Source of the DNA: CAIWHR01 sp963823215
GTDB lineage: Bacteria; Pseudomonadota; Gammaproteobacteria; Burkholderiales; Casimicrobiaceae
Assembly (NCBI GenBank): GCA_963823215.1
Contig: CAWGKT010000008.1
Coordinates: 124,001 to 188,000 of the forward strand
Direction of reading: 5' to 3'
DNA length: 64,000 nt
The first letter of the stretch is position 1, and every line of letters starts with the position of its first letter. A program made the position numbers and the translations under genes. The notes beneath the pieces were generated by a model that was not told where the DNA came from, ran no database searches, and worked only from the letters and a program-made list of their open reading frames with translations. Shown here one piece after another: positions 1 to 7,622 of this stretch.

Positions 1-30
1 GGAGGATGGCGCGTGGTTGGGATGAGATCC

Positions 31-708
31 ATGCCAATTGTCGGGAATTCGCAGGACGAGCGGCCGCGCGAACGGCTGCTCGCGCAAGGCGCGGCGGCAC
101 TGTCCGACGCCGAGCTTGTCGCGCTCCTATTGCGCACGGGCACGCCGGGGCGTAGCGCGCTCGATGTCGCCCGCGACGCTCATCACCCGCTTCGACGGGA
201 TGGCGGGACTTGCTGGCAGCGCCCGTTGCCGAAGTCGCCGCGGTGCACGGCGTCGGGCCCGGTCAAAGGCGCCGAGCTTGCGACCGTCGTCGAGCTGGCG
301 CGGCGGTCGTTGTCGAGGAGGCGGGCGCGGCGCGACGCGCTCGCCTCGCCGCAGGCGGTCCGCGATTATCTGCGGCTGCTGCTCGCCGCACGGCCGTACG
401 AAGTGTTCGTCGGATTGTTTCTCGACAGCCAGAACCGGCTGCTCGCGGCGGACGAGCTCTTTCGCGGCACGCTCGCGCAGACCAGCGTATACCCGCGCGA
501 GGTCGTCAAGGCCGCGCTCGCACGCAATGCTGCGGCGATGATCTTCGCGCACAATCATCCGTCCGGCGTCGCCGAACCCAGCCGCGCCGACGAGCTGCTC
601 ACCCAGGCGCTGAAGCAGGCGCTCGCGCTGGTCGACATCCGCACGCTCGACCATTTCGTGGTTGCCGACGGCCGGCTTACGTCGTTCGCCGAGCGGGGGT
701 TGCTCTGA
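31..708 (+). CDS. radC: RadC family protein (JAB/MPN domain), frameshifted
   Basis: RadC/YsxA-type protein with the JAB1/MPN metal-binding fold. The family was historically linked to DNA repair, but its molecular role is unsettled. The N-terminal ERPRERLL segment and the C-terminal HNHPSG motif (about residues 172-177) followed by an Asp give the JAMM-type signature. Reading through needs three single-base insertions near 176, 210 and 270, which together restore the frame, so the helix-hairpin-helix part (LITRFDGMAGL, AAPVAEVAAVHGVGP, VKGAEL) is spread over three frames. About 225 residues, normal for the family. GTG 13, ATG 22 and ATG 31 are in-frame starts; I prefer 31 because family members begin close to this motif, although a GGAGGA at 1-6 would suit GTG 13. 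In related genomes radC lies next to rpmB-rpmG; here about 8.6 kb intervenes. Confidence 0.85.
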   Translation: MPIVGNSQDERPRERLLAQGAAALSDAELVALLLRTGTPGRSALDVARDAHHPLRRDGGTCWQRPLPKSPRCTASGPVKGAELATVVELARRSLSRRRARRDALASPQAVRDYLRLLLAARPYEVFVGLFLDSQNRLLAADELFRGTLAQTSVYPREVVKAALARNAAAMIFAHNHPSGVAEPSRADELLTQALKQALALVDIRTLDHFVVADGRLTSFAERGLL

Positions 709-859
709 GCGTGGGTTTTGCCTGTGCCCCTGCGGCAGATACCGTAATGCCGGGCGGCACGCAAATCCGCGCCGTCCGGCGGGCCACCGAAGTTGGGTGC
801 TGGATTACAATCGATCCCGTTCCGTAGACGGCTCCGCCTCCATTGAACCGACGTTCGAC

Positions 860-1816
860 ATGACCCTCGCCCACGAGCCTGCGCAAGCGCCGGCCCCCGA
901 GATCAGCATCGTCTCCACGCTCTATCGCTCGCGGCCGTTTCTGGAGCGGTTCCTCGCCGGCTGTCTCGCTGCTTTGAAGGACATTCGATGCACGAGTTTC
1001 GAGATCGTGCTGGTCAACGACGGCTCCCCGGACGATTCGCTGTCGTACGTCCTGGAGCGCAGGAACGACATTCCGCAACTGGTCATCGTCGATCTCTCGC
1101 GCAATTTCGGCCATCATCACGCGATCCAGGCCGGGCTCGCGCTTTCGCGCGGGGCGCTGGTCTTCCTGATCGATTGCGACCTGGAAGTGGCGCCCTCGGT
1201 ACTGGTCGAGTTCTGCGCCAAGCAGCGGGAAACTGGCTGCGACCTGGTCTACGGCTACCAGGAGGTTCGCAAGGGCGGCTGGTTCGAGCAGATGAGCGGA
1301 GGCCTGTTCTGGAAGGGGTTCAATCTCCTGAGTGAGACCAGGATTCCCGAGAATGCCGTCACCGAGCGAATCATGACCCGCCGGTTCGTCGACAGTCTGT
1401 TGCGGCTCGGCGACCGCAATCTCTTCCTGGGTGGCATGATGAGTTGGACCGGATTCGTGCAGATTGGCCTGTGCGTCGGGAAGAAGCAGCGCGACGGTCC
1501 GAGCTCCTACACGCCGATGAAGCGCCTGCGCCTGATGGTCAATGCGGTTAGCTCGTTTTCCGCGCAGCCGCTGATCTGGCTGTTCAACGGCGGCGTCGTC
1601 ATCACGCTGGTAAGCTTCGCTTCGGTCGTCTACCTCGTGATGCGAAAGCTCATATTCGACGACACGCTGCTCGGATTCACGTCGATCATGGCGCTCATGA
1701 TGCTCACGCTGGGCATCATGACCACGGCACTGGGTCTCGTCGGCATCTACATGGGCAAGGTATTCAACCAGGTGCAGAACCGTCCGACCTACATCATCAA
1801 GGACGTCATTCGATGA
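860..1816 (+). CDS. GT2 family glycosyltransferase, polyprenyl-phosphate type (GtrB/ArnC/DPM1-like)
   Basis: Membrane-associated family 2 glycosyltransferase of 318 residues, expected to transfer a sugar from a nucleotide donor to undecaprenyl phosphate on the cytoplasmic face. Visible features: EISIVSTLYRS at the N-terminus, the nucleotide-binding VNDGSPDDSL near residue 50, a DCDLE metal-binding (DXD-type) motif near residue 104, and two hydrophobic helices at the C-terminus (about 233-263 and 273-300), the layout of GtrB, ArnC and bacterial DPM1 homologues. The start at 860 is the first Met before the conserved core; upstream in-frame sequence is not protein-like. First gene of the island, followed 10 bp later by a methyltransferase. 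The donor sugar cannot be read from the sequence. Confidence 0.85.
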   Translation: MTLAHEPAQAPAPEISIVSTLYRSRPFLERFLAGCLAALKDIRCTSFEIVLVNDGSPDDSLSYVLERRNDIPQLVIVDLSRNFGHHHAIQAGLALSRGALVFLIDCDLEVAPSVLVEFCAKQRETGCDLVYGYQEVRKGGWFEQMSGGLFWKGFNLLSETRIPENAVTERIMTRRFVDSLLRLGDRNLFLGGMMSWTGFVQIGLCVGKKQRDGPSSYTPMKRLRLMVNAVSSFSAQPLIWLFNGGVVITLVSFASVVYLVMRKLIFDDTLLGFTSIMALMMLTLGIMTTALGLVGIYMGKVFNQVQNRPTYIIKDVIR

Positions 1817-1826
1817 GGACGGCACG

Positions 1827-2628
1827 GTGAACCGTGTCGCCGATCGGCTGGACGCACAAGTCGAGGCGTACGAGCGCGATTCCCCGTACTTTGAGGAGAA
1901 CCGCATCGTCGCCGTATCCTATGGCGAACGGATAGGGCGCTATGTGCGGGATCGGCAGCAGCGCAGCGTGCTGAGCCTCGGCATCGGACACGCCGAAGTG
2001 GCGCGGGTCATCCTGGGGCATCTGACCGGCGGCACCTTGGAGCGATACGTGATCGTCGACGGCGCGCCGCGGCTCATCGCGGCGTTCAAGGAAACCCTCC
2101 AGCCGTTGCCTCCGGGTCTGGAACTGCTGGAGGGCTTCTTCGAATCCTTCGAATGCCCTTACCGGTTTGATGTCATCGAGGCAGGATTCGTACTCGAGCA
2201 CGTCGACGATCCGGGGCTCGTCCTGCGGCGCCTGCGTCGGTTCCTGGCGCCCTCGGGGACGGCTCTTCATCGCGGTGCCGAATGCGCGGTCCCTGCATCG
2301 GCTGCTGGGGCATCACGCCGGGCTGCTGGACGACGTCTACACGTTGAGCGAAGCCGACCGTGGCGCTGGGTCACAGGAGATACTTCGACGCTTCCAGCCT
2401 TGCCGGGCTCGTCGCGCAGTCCGGCTACCGTGTGGAGCGGCTCGGCGGACTGCTGCTGAAGCCGTTCACGACCGGCCAGATGCGAGCGCTCGATCTGCCC
2501 CTTCCGTCTGGCAGGCCTTGCTTGCGGTGGCGGTCGACCTTCCGGAAATCTCCAATGCGATCTGTCTCGAAGCCATGGCAAGCGTGACGTCGGCAGGCCC
2601 CATGATCACGGACGACGATCGGCGATGA
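1827..2628 (+). CDS. Class I SAM-dependent methyltransferase, frameshifted
   Basis: Rossmann-fold methyltransferase of about 265 residues after repair. It starts at GTG 1827 with AGGA eight bases upstream. Motif I is VLSLGIGHAE (about residues 48-57) and the post-II region is FDVIEAGFVLEHVDDPGLVLRRL, typical of Methyltransf_11/23 proteins acting on small molecules or sugars. Three frame changes (near 2258, 2360 and 2500) are needed: the chain continues as RLFIAVPNARSLHRL, then ALGHRRYFDASSL, then PSVWQALLAVAVDLPEISN. Substrate unknown; its position between a GT2 and an ATP-grasp gene suggests glycan or aminosugar decoration. It could be a genuine pseudogene, but neighbouring genes show the same type of single-base shifts, which favours sequence error. 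Confidence 0.7.
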
Positions 2629-2732
2629 CGCGACCGGGGATGGCGTTGACGCACGGCGCGGCCGCACGCGCCAGGACAGCGGACGTCACGGCGCCGTGGT
2701 GAGAATGCGCGACGGCCTGCGCGCCATGTGAC

Positions 2733-3705
2733 ATGGTTCGTGTTCTCGTCACCGGGGTCGGGGCCGTCATCGGGTATGGCATCGTGCGCTCGCTCAGGGC
2801 GCTGGCCGAGCAGGTCGAAGTAGTCGGCATGGACATGTATCCCGATGCCGTGGGTCAGCATTGGTGCGACCGGTTCGAGCAGGCGCCGCTGGCTGCTGCA
2901 CCGGATTACGTCGCCCGCCTGACGGCCCTGATCGAAAGGCAGCGCCATCGACCTGGTCATCCCCGGCATCGAGCAGGACGCGGCCCGGATGGCGAGCGAG
3001 ATCGCGAGCCTCGAGCCGACGCGTGCCAGGTTCGCGTTGAACAATCCCGACCTGATGCGTGTTGCCGCGGACAAGTGGCAGATGCACGCTCGTCTTGCCG
3101 CCAGCGGGTTCGACGTCATCCCGACCCGAACGGAAGGCGCCTTCGACGAGCTCGCCCGGGACCTGGGACTGCCGTTCCTGTTCAAGCCGCGGCGGTCCTA
3201 CGCGTCCAAGGGAATCGTGCAGATCAAAACGCCAGAAGAGCTTGATTTCTGGCGCCGCCGCGCGGGTGATAACTTCATGGTCCAGAGGATCGTCGGCATC
3301 GACGACTGCGAATTCACCACTGGAGCCTTCGGGCTGGGCGACGGAACCTGCGCGCAAACCATTACGTTCCGTCGCCGGCTGAGCGGCGAAGGCGCGACAG
3401 TGAAGGCGACCGTGACGCGGATTCCGGAGCTCGACGAGCGTATCGGCCGGCTGGTGGAGACGTTCCGTCCGGTCGGGCCGACGAACTTCCAGTTCCGTGA
3501 GCACGAGGGTCGATACCTCCTGCTCGAGATCAACCCTCGCATTTCCTCGTCGACGTCGCTGCGCACCGCGTTTGGCTTCAACGAAGCCGAGATGTGCATC
3601 GACTACTACCTGAGGGGAAAGGCACCCGCACTGCGGCCGCTGCGGTCGGGGCGCGCGGTGCGCTACATCGAGGACCTGGTCTTCTATGATCGCGATAATC
3701 TCTGA
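2733..3705 (+). CDS. ATP-grasp domain protein (carboxylate-amine ligase type), frameshifted
   Basis: ATP-grasp ligase of the CarB-like class. An N-terminal Rossmann segment (RVLVTGVGAVIGYGIVRSL, about residues 3-21) is followed by the ATP-grasp core with FLFKPRRSYASKG (near residue 150) and the C-terminal metal/ATP-binding LLEINPRISSS (near residue 263). One extra base near 2940 splits it; the repaired chain reads LIERQ then AIDLVIPGIEQDAARMASEI. About 323 residues. Such enzymes join a carboxylate to an amine through an acyl phosphate; in this island that could mean acylating the amino sugar made by the WecE-like enzyme (inference). The last 20 bases overlap the phosphoesterase gene, implying translational coupling. 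Confidence 0.75.
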
Positions 3706-4378
3706 CGTTCACGGCAACTACCCGGCGCTCGAAGCAGTGCTGCGTGATGTCGATGCGACCGGCTGCACCGACATTGTCTGCCTGGGAGATGTGGCGGGCT
3801 ATTACTGCATGGTCAACGAGTGCATCGAGGTGCTTCGACGCAGGAACGTGCGCAGCCTCATGGGCAACCACGACCAATACCTGCTCTCGGGCACCGCACC
3901 GAAGCGGTCTGGCGCCGCTACGCGGTGCATCGACTTTCAACGCGGCATCACGACCGCCGACAACCTGGCGTGGCTCGGAAACTCGGTACGGACTTTGCGC
4001 ATTGCGAACCTGTCGATGGTCCACGGCGGATGGGTCGACCCGATCGACGAGTACCTGCACGAAATCCGCGAGGCGTATTTCGCCGAACTGGACGGCAAAT
4101 ACTTCTTCTCGGGGCATACGCACGTGCAGGTGCTCGCCCGTTTTCGGGAGAAGAGCTACTGCAATCCCGGATCGGTCGGGCAACCACGCGATGGCGATGC
4201 GAGGGCGGCGTACGCGCTGTTCGACGCAGGTACAATCGTGTTGAGGCGGGTGGCCTACGACATCGACCGAATCGCAGCGGAAATGGACCGAGCCGGCTTC
4301 GAGGCGTATTTCTTCGAGAATCTATATGCCGGCTGCCGCATCGGTGGCAGAACCTCCGGCGTGAAGATCGTCACCTGA
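3686..4378 (+). CDS. Calcineurin-like metallophosphoesterase (YfcE/MJ0936 type)
   Basis: Intact 230-residue phosphoesterase with the full metal-binding set: SDVHGN (residues 6-11), GDVAGY (about 36), GNHD (about 58), VHGG (about 111) and GHTH (about 142). These are the motifs of the small YfcE/MJ0936 family, which hydrolyses phosphodiesters or phosphomonoesters with two metal ions. No signal peptide, so cytoplasmic. The ATG at 3686 lies inside the end of the ATP-grasp gene, and the stop overlaps the wbqC start (TGATG), so three genes are tightly coupled. The context suggests a role in the same glycan or lipid pathway; the substrate is not evident. Confidence 0.85.
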   Translation: MIAIISDVHGNYPALEAVLRDVDATGCTDIVCLGDVAGYYCMVNECIEVLRRRNVRSLMGNHDQYLLSGTAPKRSGAATRCIDFQRGITTADNLAWLGNSVRTLRIANLSMVHGGWVDPIDEYLHEIREAYFAELDGKYFFSGHTHVQVLARFREKSYCNPGSVGQPRDGDARAAYALFDAGTIVLRRVAYDIDRIAAEMDRAGFEAYFFENLYAGCRIGGRTSGVKIVT

Positions 4379-5070
4379 TGCGCGTGGCCGTCCTGCAGTC
4401 GAACTACCTCCCGTGGAAGGGATATTTCGACATCATCAACGGCGTCGACCTCTTCATCTTCTACGACGATCTCCAGTACACGAAGAACGATTGGCGCAAC
4501 CGGAACCGTCTGAAAACCGCGAAGGGCGCGAGCTGGCTCACCATTCCGGTGGGCACGGACATCCGCCGGCGCATCTGCGACGTGGAGCTCGTCGACCCGT
4601 CCTGGCAGGAGAAGCACTGGGCGGCCATTGCCCAATGGTATTCGGCCGCTCCGCATTTCTCGCGTTACGCGGACTTCTTCAGGGACGTCTACCTCGGGCG
4701 GCGGTGGACGAATCTTTCGGCGCTCAACCAGTTTCTGATCCAGGCGATCTCGCGGGACCTGCTCGGCATTCGTGCCGAGTTCGCGGAATCGCGCGCGTTC
4801 GGCCCGGTGGGGGTGCGGCAGGATCGCTTGATCGACCTGCTGCAGAAGGTCGGCGCATCTTGGTACCTGTCTGGCCCGGCCGCCAAGGAATATATCGACC
4901 CTTTGCGATTCGCGGAGGCCGGCATCGAACTGGCATGGCAGTCCTACGCCGGGTATCCCGAGTACCCGCAACGGTTTCCCCCCTTCGCGCACGGGGTCAG
5001 CATCGTCGACTTGCTGTTCAATGTTGGATCCGATAGCCCCGAATACATCTGGGGATGGCGAAAGGAATAG
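4378..5070 (+). CDS. WbqC family protein
   Basis: 230-residue WbqC-like protein (PF08889 type), recognised by the N-terminal AVLQSNYLPWKGYFD, the FYDDLQYTKNDWRNRN segment, LTIPVG near residue 60 and the FNVGSDSPEYIWGW tail. WbqC proteins occur in O-antigen and polysaccharide loci, often beside aminotransferases and SAM enzymes, and their biochemical role is not firmly known. The ATG overlaps the stop of the phosphoesterase gene. No frameshift is needed here, unlike in most neighbours. Confidence 0.85.
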   Translation: MRVAVLQSNYLPWKGYFDIINGVDLFIFYDDLQYTKNDWRNRNRLKTAKGASWLTIPVGTDIRRRICDVELVDPSWQEKHWAAIAQWYSAAPHFSRYADFFRDVYLGRRWTNLSALNQFLIQAISRDLLGIRAEFAESRAFGPVGVRQDRLIDLLQKVGASWYLSGPAAKEYIDPLRFAEAGIELAWQSYAGYPEYPQRFPPFAHGVSIVDLLFNVGSDSPEYIWGWRKE

Positions 5071-5072
5071 GA

Positions 5073-5447
5073 ATGCAGAGCGCAGCGGGCTATGCCTACA
5101 TCGGCGTCACGATATTGCTGACTGTCTACGGCCAGTTGGTCGTAAAGTGGCAGGTGAATCTTGCTGGTGCGCCGCCCCATGCCGAGCGGAGACATGGTGC
5201 TGTTCCTGTTCCGGCTGGTGCTGAACCCCTGGGTGCTGTCGGGCTTCGCCGCGGCGTTCCTTGCGTCTGTGTTCTGGATGGCGGTGCTGACGAAGTTCCA
5301 GCTGAGCTATGCCTATCCGTTCGTGGCACTGACGTTCGTCGTTGTCGTCGCCGCAGGCGGGGTGTTGTTCGGCGAGCCGATCACGGTGCCGAAGATGGCC
5401 GGCCGGCGCTGATCGTCGCGGGCATCACTCTGGCGAGCCAGGGTTGA
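5073..5447 (+). CDS. SMR/EamA-type four-helix membrane protein (ArnE/ArnF-like flippase candidate), frameshifted
   Basis: Small hydrophobic protein of about 120 residues with four predicted membrane helices: YIGVTILLTVYGQLVVKWQV, a helix around NPWVLSGFAAAFLASVFW, AYPFVALTFVVVVAAGGVLFGEPI and ALIVAGITLASQG. This is the single-unit small multidrug resistance/EamA fold also used by ArnE/ArnF and GtrA-like lipid-sugar flippases. Two frame changes are needed (near 5165 and 5400). ATG 5073 is preferred over ATG 5055 because AAGGA lies seven bases upstream. In a locus with a GT2 and a polytopic glycosyltransferase, moving undecaprenyl-linked sugar across the membrane is the most plausible job (inference). 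Confidence 0.65.
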   Translation: MQSAAGYAYIGVTILLTVYGQLVVKWQVNLAGAPPHAERRHGAVPVPAGAEPLGAVGLRRGVPCVCVLDGGADEVPAELCLSVRGTDVRRCRRRRRGVVRRADHGAEDGRPALIVAGITLASQG

Positions 5448-6318
5448 AGATCTGCCCGGGCTGCAGGGCACGCTACGACAGTCCGGATTGGCGCTGTCCC
5501 CGATGCGCGCATCAACCGGCGGTGATCGACGGCTTCGTGGCGCTCGCGCCCGAGCTTGCACGCGCGAGCGCGAGCGGTTTCGGCCAGGACGAGTTTCGTC
5601 TGCTGGCTACCCTCGAAGAGGAGAGCTTCTGGTTTCGAGGGCGCAACAAGCTTATCGTCGCGGCGATCGCCAAATATTGTCCGGGCGCAAGGTCGTTCTG
5701 CGAGATCGGGTGCGGAACGGGATTCGTCCTGCGTGGGATCGGGCGAAGGTTCGGGCAACTTGCGCTGTCGGGGAGTGAAATCGCAGTGACTGGGTTGGAG
5801 TTCGCCAGGCAGAGGAATCCCGAAGCGCACCTCTTTCAGATGGACGCCACCGACATCCCGTTTGAGGAGGAGTTCGACGCGATTGGCGCGTTCGACGTCC
5901 TGGAGCATGTCAAACACGACGCGCGGGCTATCTCCGGGATCTTCCGGGCCCTCAAACCGGGCGGGTGCGCGATCATCACGGTTCCGCAGCACATGTTCCT
6001 GTGGAGCGAGCAGGACCGGAGCGCGGGACATTTTCGCCGCTATTCGGTCGGGGAGCTTCCCGACCGGTCGTCGCCGCGGGATTCGACGTCGAGGCGAGAA
6101 CTTCGTTTCTGACATTTCTGCTGCCGGTGCTCGCCATGGCCCGAATATTGGGGACGGCGCATCGCGGGCCAGAGCCACCCGCGGAATTCCGGCTCCCGCG
6201 CTTCCTCAACACTGCTTTCGAGGCGACGCTGGACCTTGAGCGCGCGCTTTTCGTCGCCGGCGCACGGCTTTCGGTCGGCGGATCACAACTGATTGTCGCA
6301 AGAAAGCCAAACGGCTGA
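5444..6318 (+). CDS. Class I SAM-dependent methyltransferase with N-terminal zinc ribbon, frameshifted
   Basis: Methyltransferase of about 290 residues starting at a TTG that overlaps the previous stop. The N-terminus is a zinc-ribbon knuckle with Cys4, Cys7, Cys18 and Cys21 (CPGC...CPRC). The SAM-binding motif I is CEIGCGTGFVLRGI near residue 87, followed by AFDVLEHVKHDARAIS and ALKPGGCAIITVPQH, typical of Methyltransf_11/23. One frame change near 6060 joins it to the C-terminal part, which contains a hydrophobic stretch (SFLTFLLPVLAMARILG). The architecture matches a common polysaccharide-locus methyltransferase. Substrate unknown. Confidence 0.75.
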
Positions 6319-6390
6319 TCGGTCGCGGCGGGCGTACGGTCCGCCGAGGCCAACGTCAAGTGATTGCATTACTATCTGGAGCATTCCGTC

Positions 6391-7564
6391 ATGGCTAACG
6401 ACATACGCATCCCGTTCAACCGCCCACACATGGTGGGCAAGGAGCTCTGGTACATCGCCCAGGCGCACCAGGCCGGGCAACTGGCGGGAGACGGGCCGTT
6501 CACGAAGAGGTGCCATGCGTGGCTCGAGCAGCGCACTCGGCCAGGAGGGCGCTGCTGACCCACTCCTGCACGGCGGCACTGGACATGACGGCGCTGCTGG
6601 CGGAGGTCGGGCCGGGGGACGAGGCGATCATGCCGTCCTTCACATTTCGTCTCGACGGCCAACGCGTTCGTGCTGCGTGGGGCCACGCCCGGTGTTCGTG
6701 GACATCCGCCCGGACACGCTCAACATCGACGAGTCCCGCGATCGAGGCGGCGATCACGCCGCGGACCAGGGCGATCGTGGTCGTGCACTACGCTGGCGTG
6801 GGCTGCGAGATGGACGCGATCATGGAAATCGCGCGAGCGCCACAATCTCCTGGTGATCGAGGACGCTGCCCAGGGTCTGATGGCCCGATACAAAGGACGG
6901 GCGCTCGGCAGCTTCGGGCAACTGGCCGCGCTCAGCTTCCACGAGACGAAGAACATCATCGTCGGGGGAAGGCGGGGCGTTGCTGATCAACGACCTGGAA
7001 TTCGCGGAGCGCGCCGAGATCATCCGCGAGAAGGGCACCAATCGCAGCCAGTTCTTCCGCGGACAGGTGGACAAGTACACGTGGGTGGACGTCGGCTCGT
7101 CGTTCCTGCCGGGCGAGCTGATCGCGGCCTTCCTGTGGGCACAACTCGAGGACGCCACGCCGATCACCACGCAGCGTCTCGTGCTCTGGGAGCGTTATCA
7201 CGAAGCGTTTGCGGAGCTGGAAGCGCAGGGCAGAGTCCGACGGCCGATCGTTCCGCAGGACTGCGAGCACAACGCGCACATGTACTACCTGCTGCTGCCG
7301 GGACTCGAGGCCCGCACGGCGTTCATTGCCTCACTGTGGTCGAAAGGCATTCAGACGGTGTTCCATTACGTGCCGCTCCATAGCTCGCCGGCTGGGCAGA
7401 AATACGGGCGAGCCGTGGGATCGATGCAGCACACCAATGCCCTGAGTGACCGCCTGGTCCGACTGCCGCTGTGGCCGGATCTCGGCAAACAGCAGCAGCT
7501 GGTCATCGACGCCGCGCTGGAGGCCGCGCGCGAGACTTCGCCCTTGCGCGGGGTCAGGGCATGA
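6391..7564 (+). CDS. wecE: dTDP-4-amino-4,6-dideoxygalactose transaminase (WecE/RffA type), multiply frameshifted
   Basis: PLP-dependent DegT/DnrJ/EryC1/StrS aminotransferase. The repaired chain follows E. coli WecE closely: GDGPFTKRCHAWLEQR, LTHSCTAALDMTALL, GDEAIMPSFTF, VFVDIRPDTLNIDE, HYAGVGCEMDAIMEIA, VIEDAAQGLMARYKGRALG, FHETKN (PLP-binding Lys near residue 185), AEIIREKGTNRSQFFRG and DKYTWVDVGSSFLP. WecE converts dTDP-4-keto-6-deoxyglucose to dTDP-4-amino-4,6-dideoxygalactose with glutamate. At least six frame changes lie between about 6530 and 6980, whereas the C-terminal half from 6980 is clean. The residues are so well conserved that the shifts look like sequence errors and not decay. 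This gives the best clue to the island's sugar: a 4-amino-4,6-dideoxyhexose. Confidence 0.85.
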
Positions 7565-7622
7565 CGGCCGGTTGCGGTGGCCTGCATTCGGGGCTGCGCG
7601 CGTTCGTTGACAGGAAGCCGCG

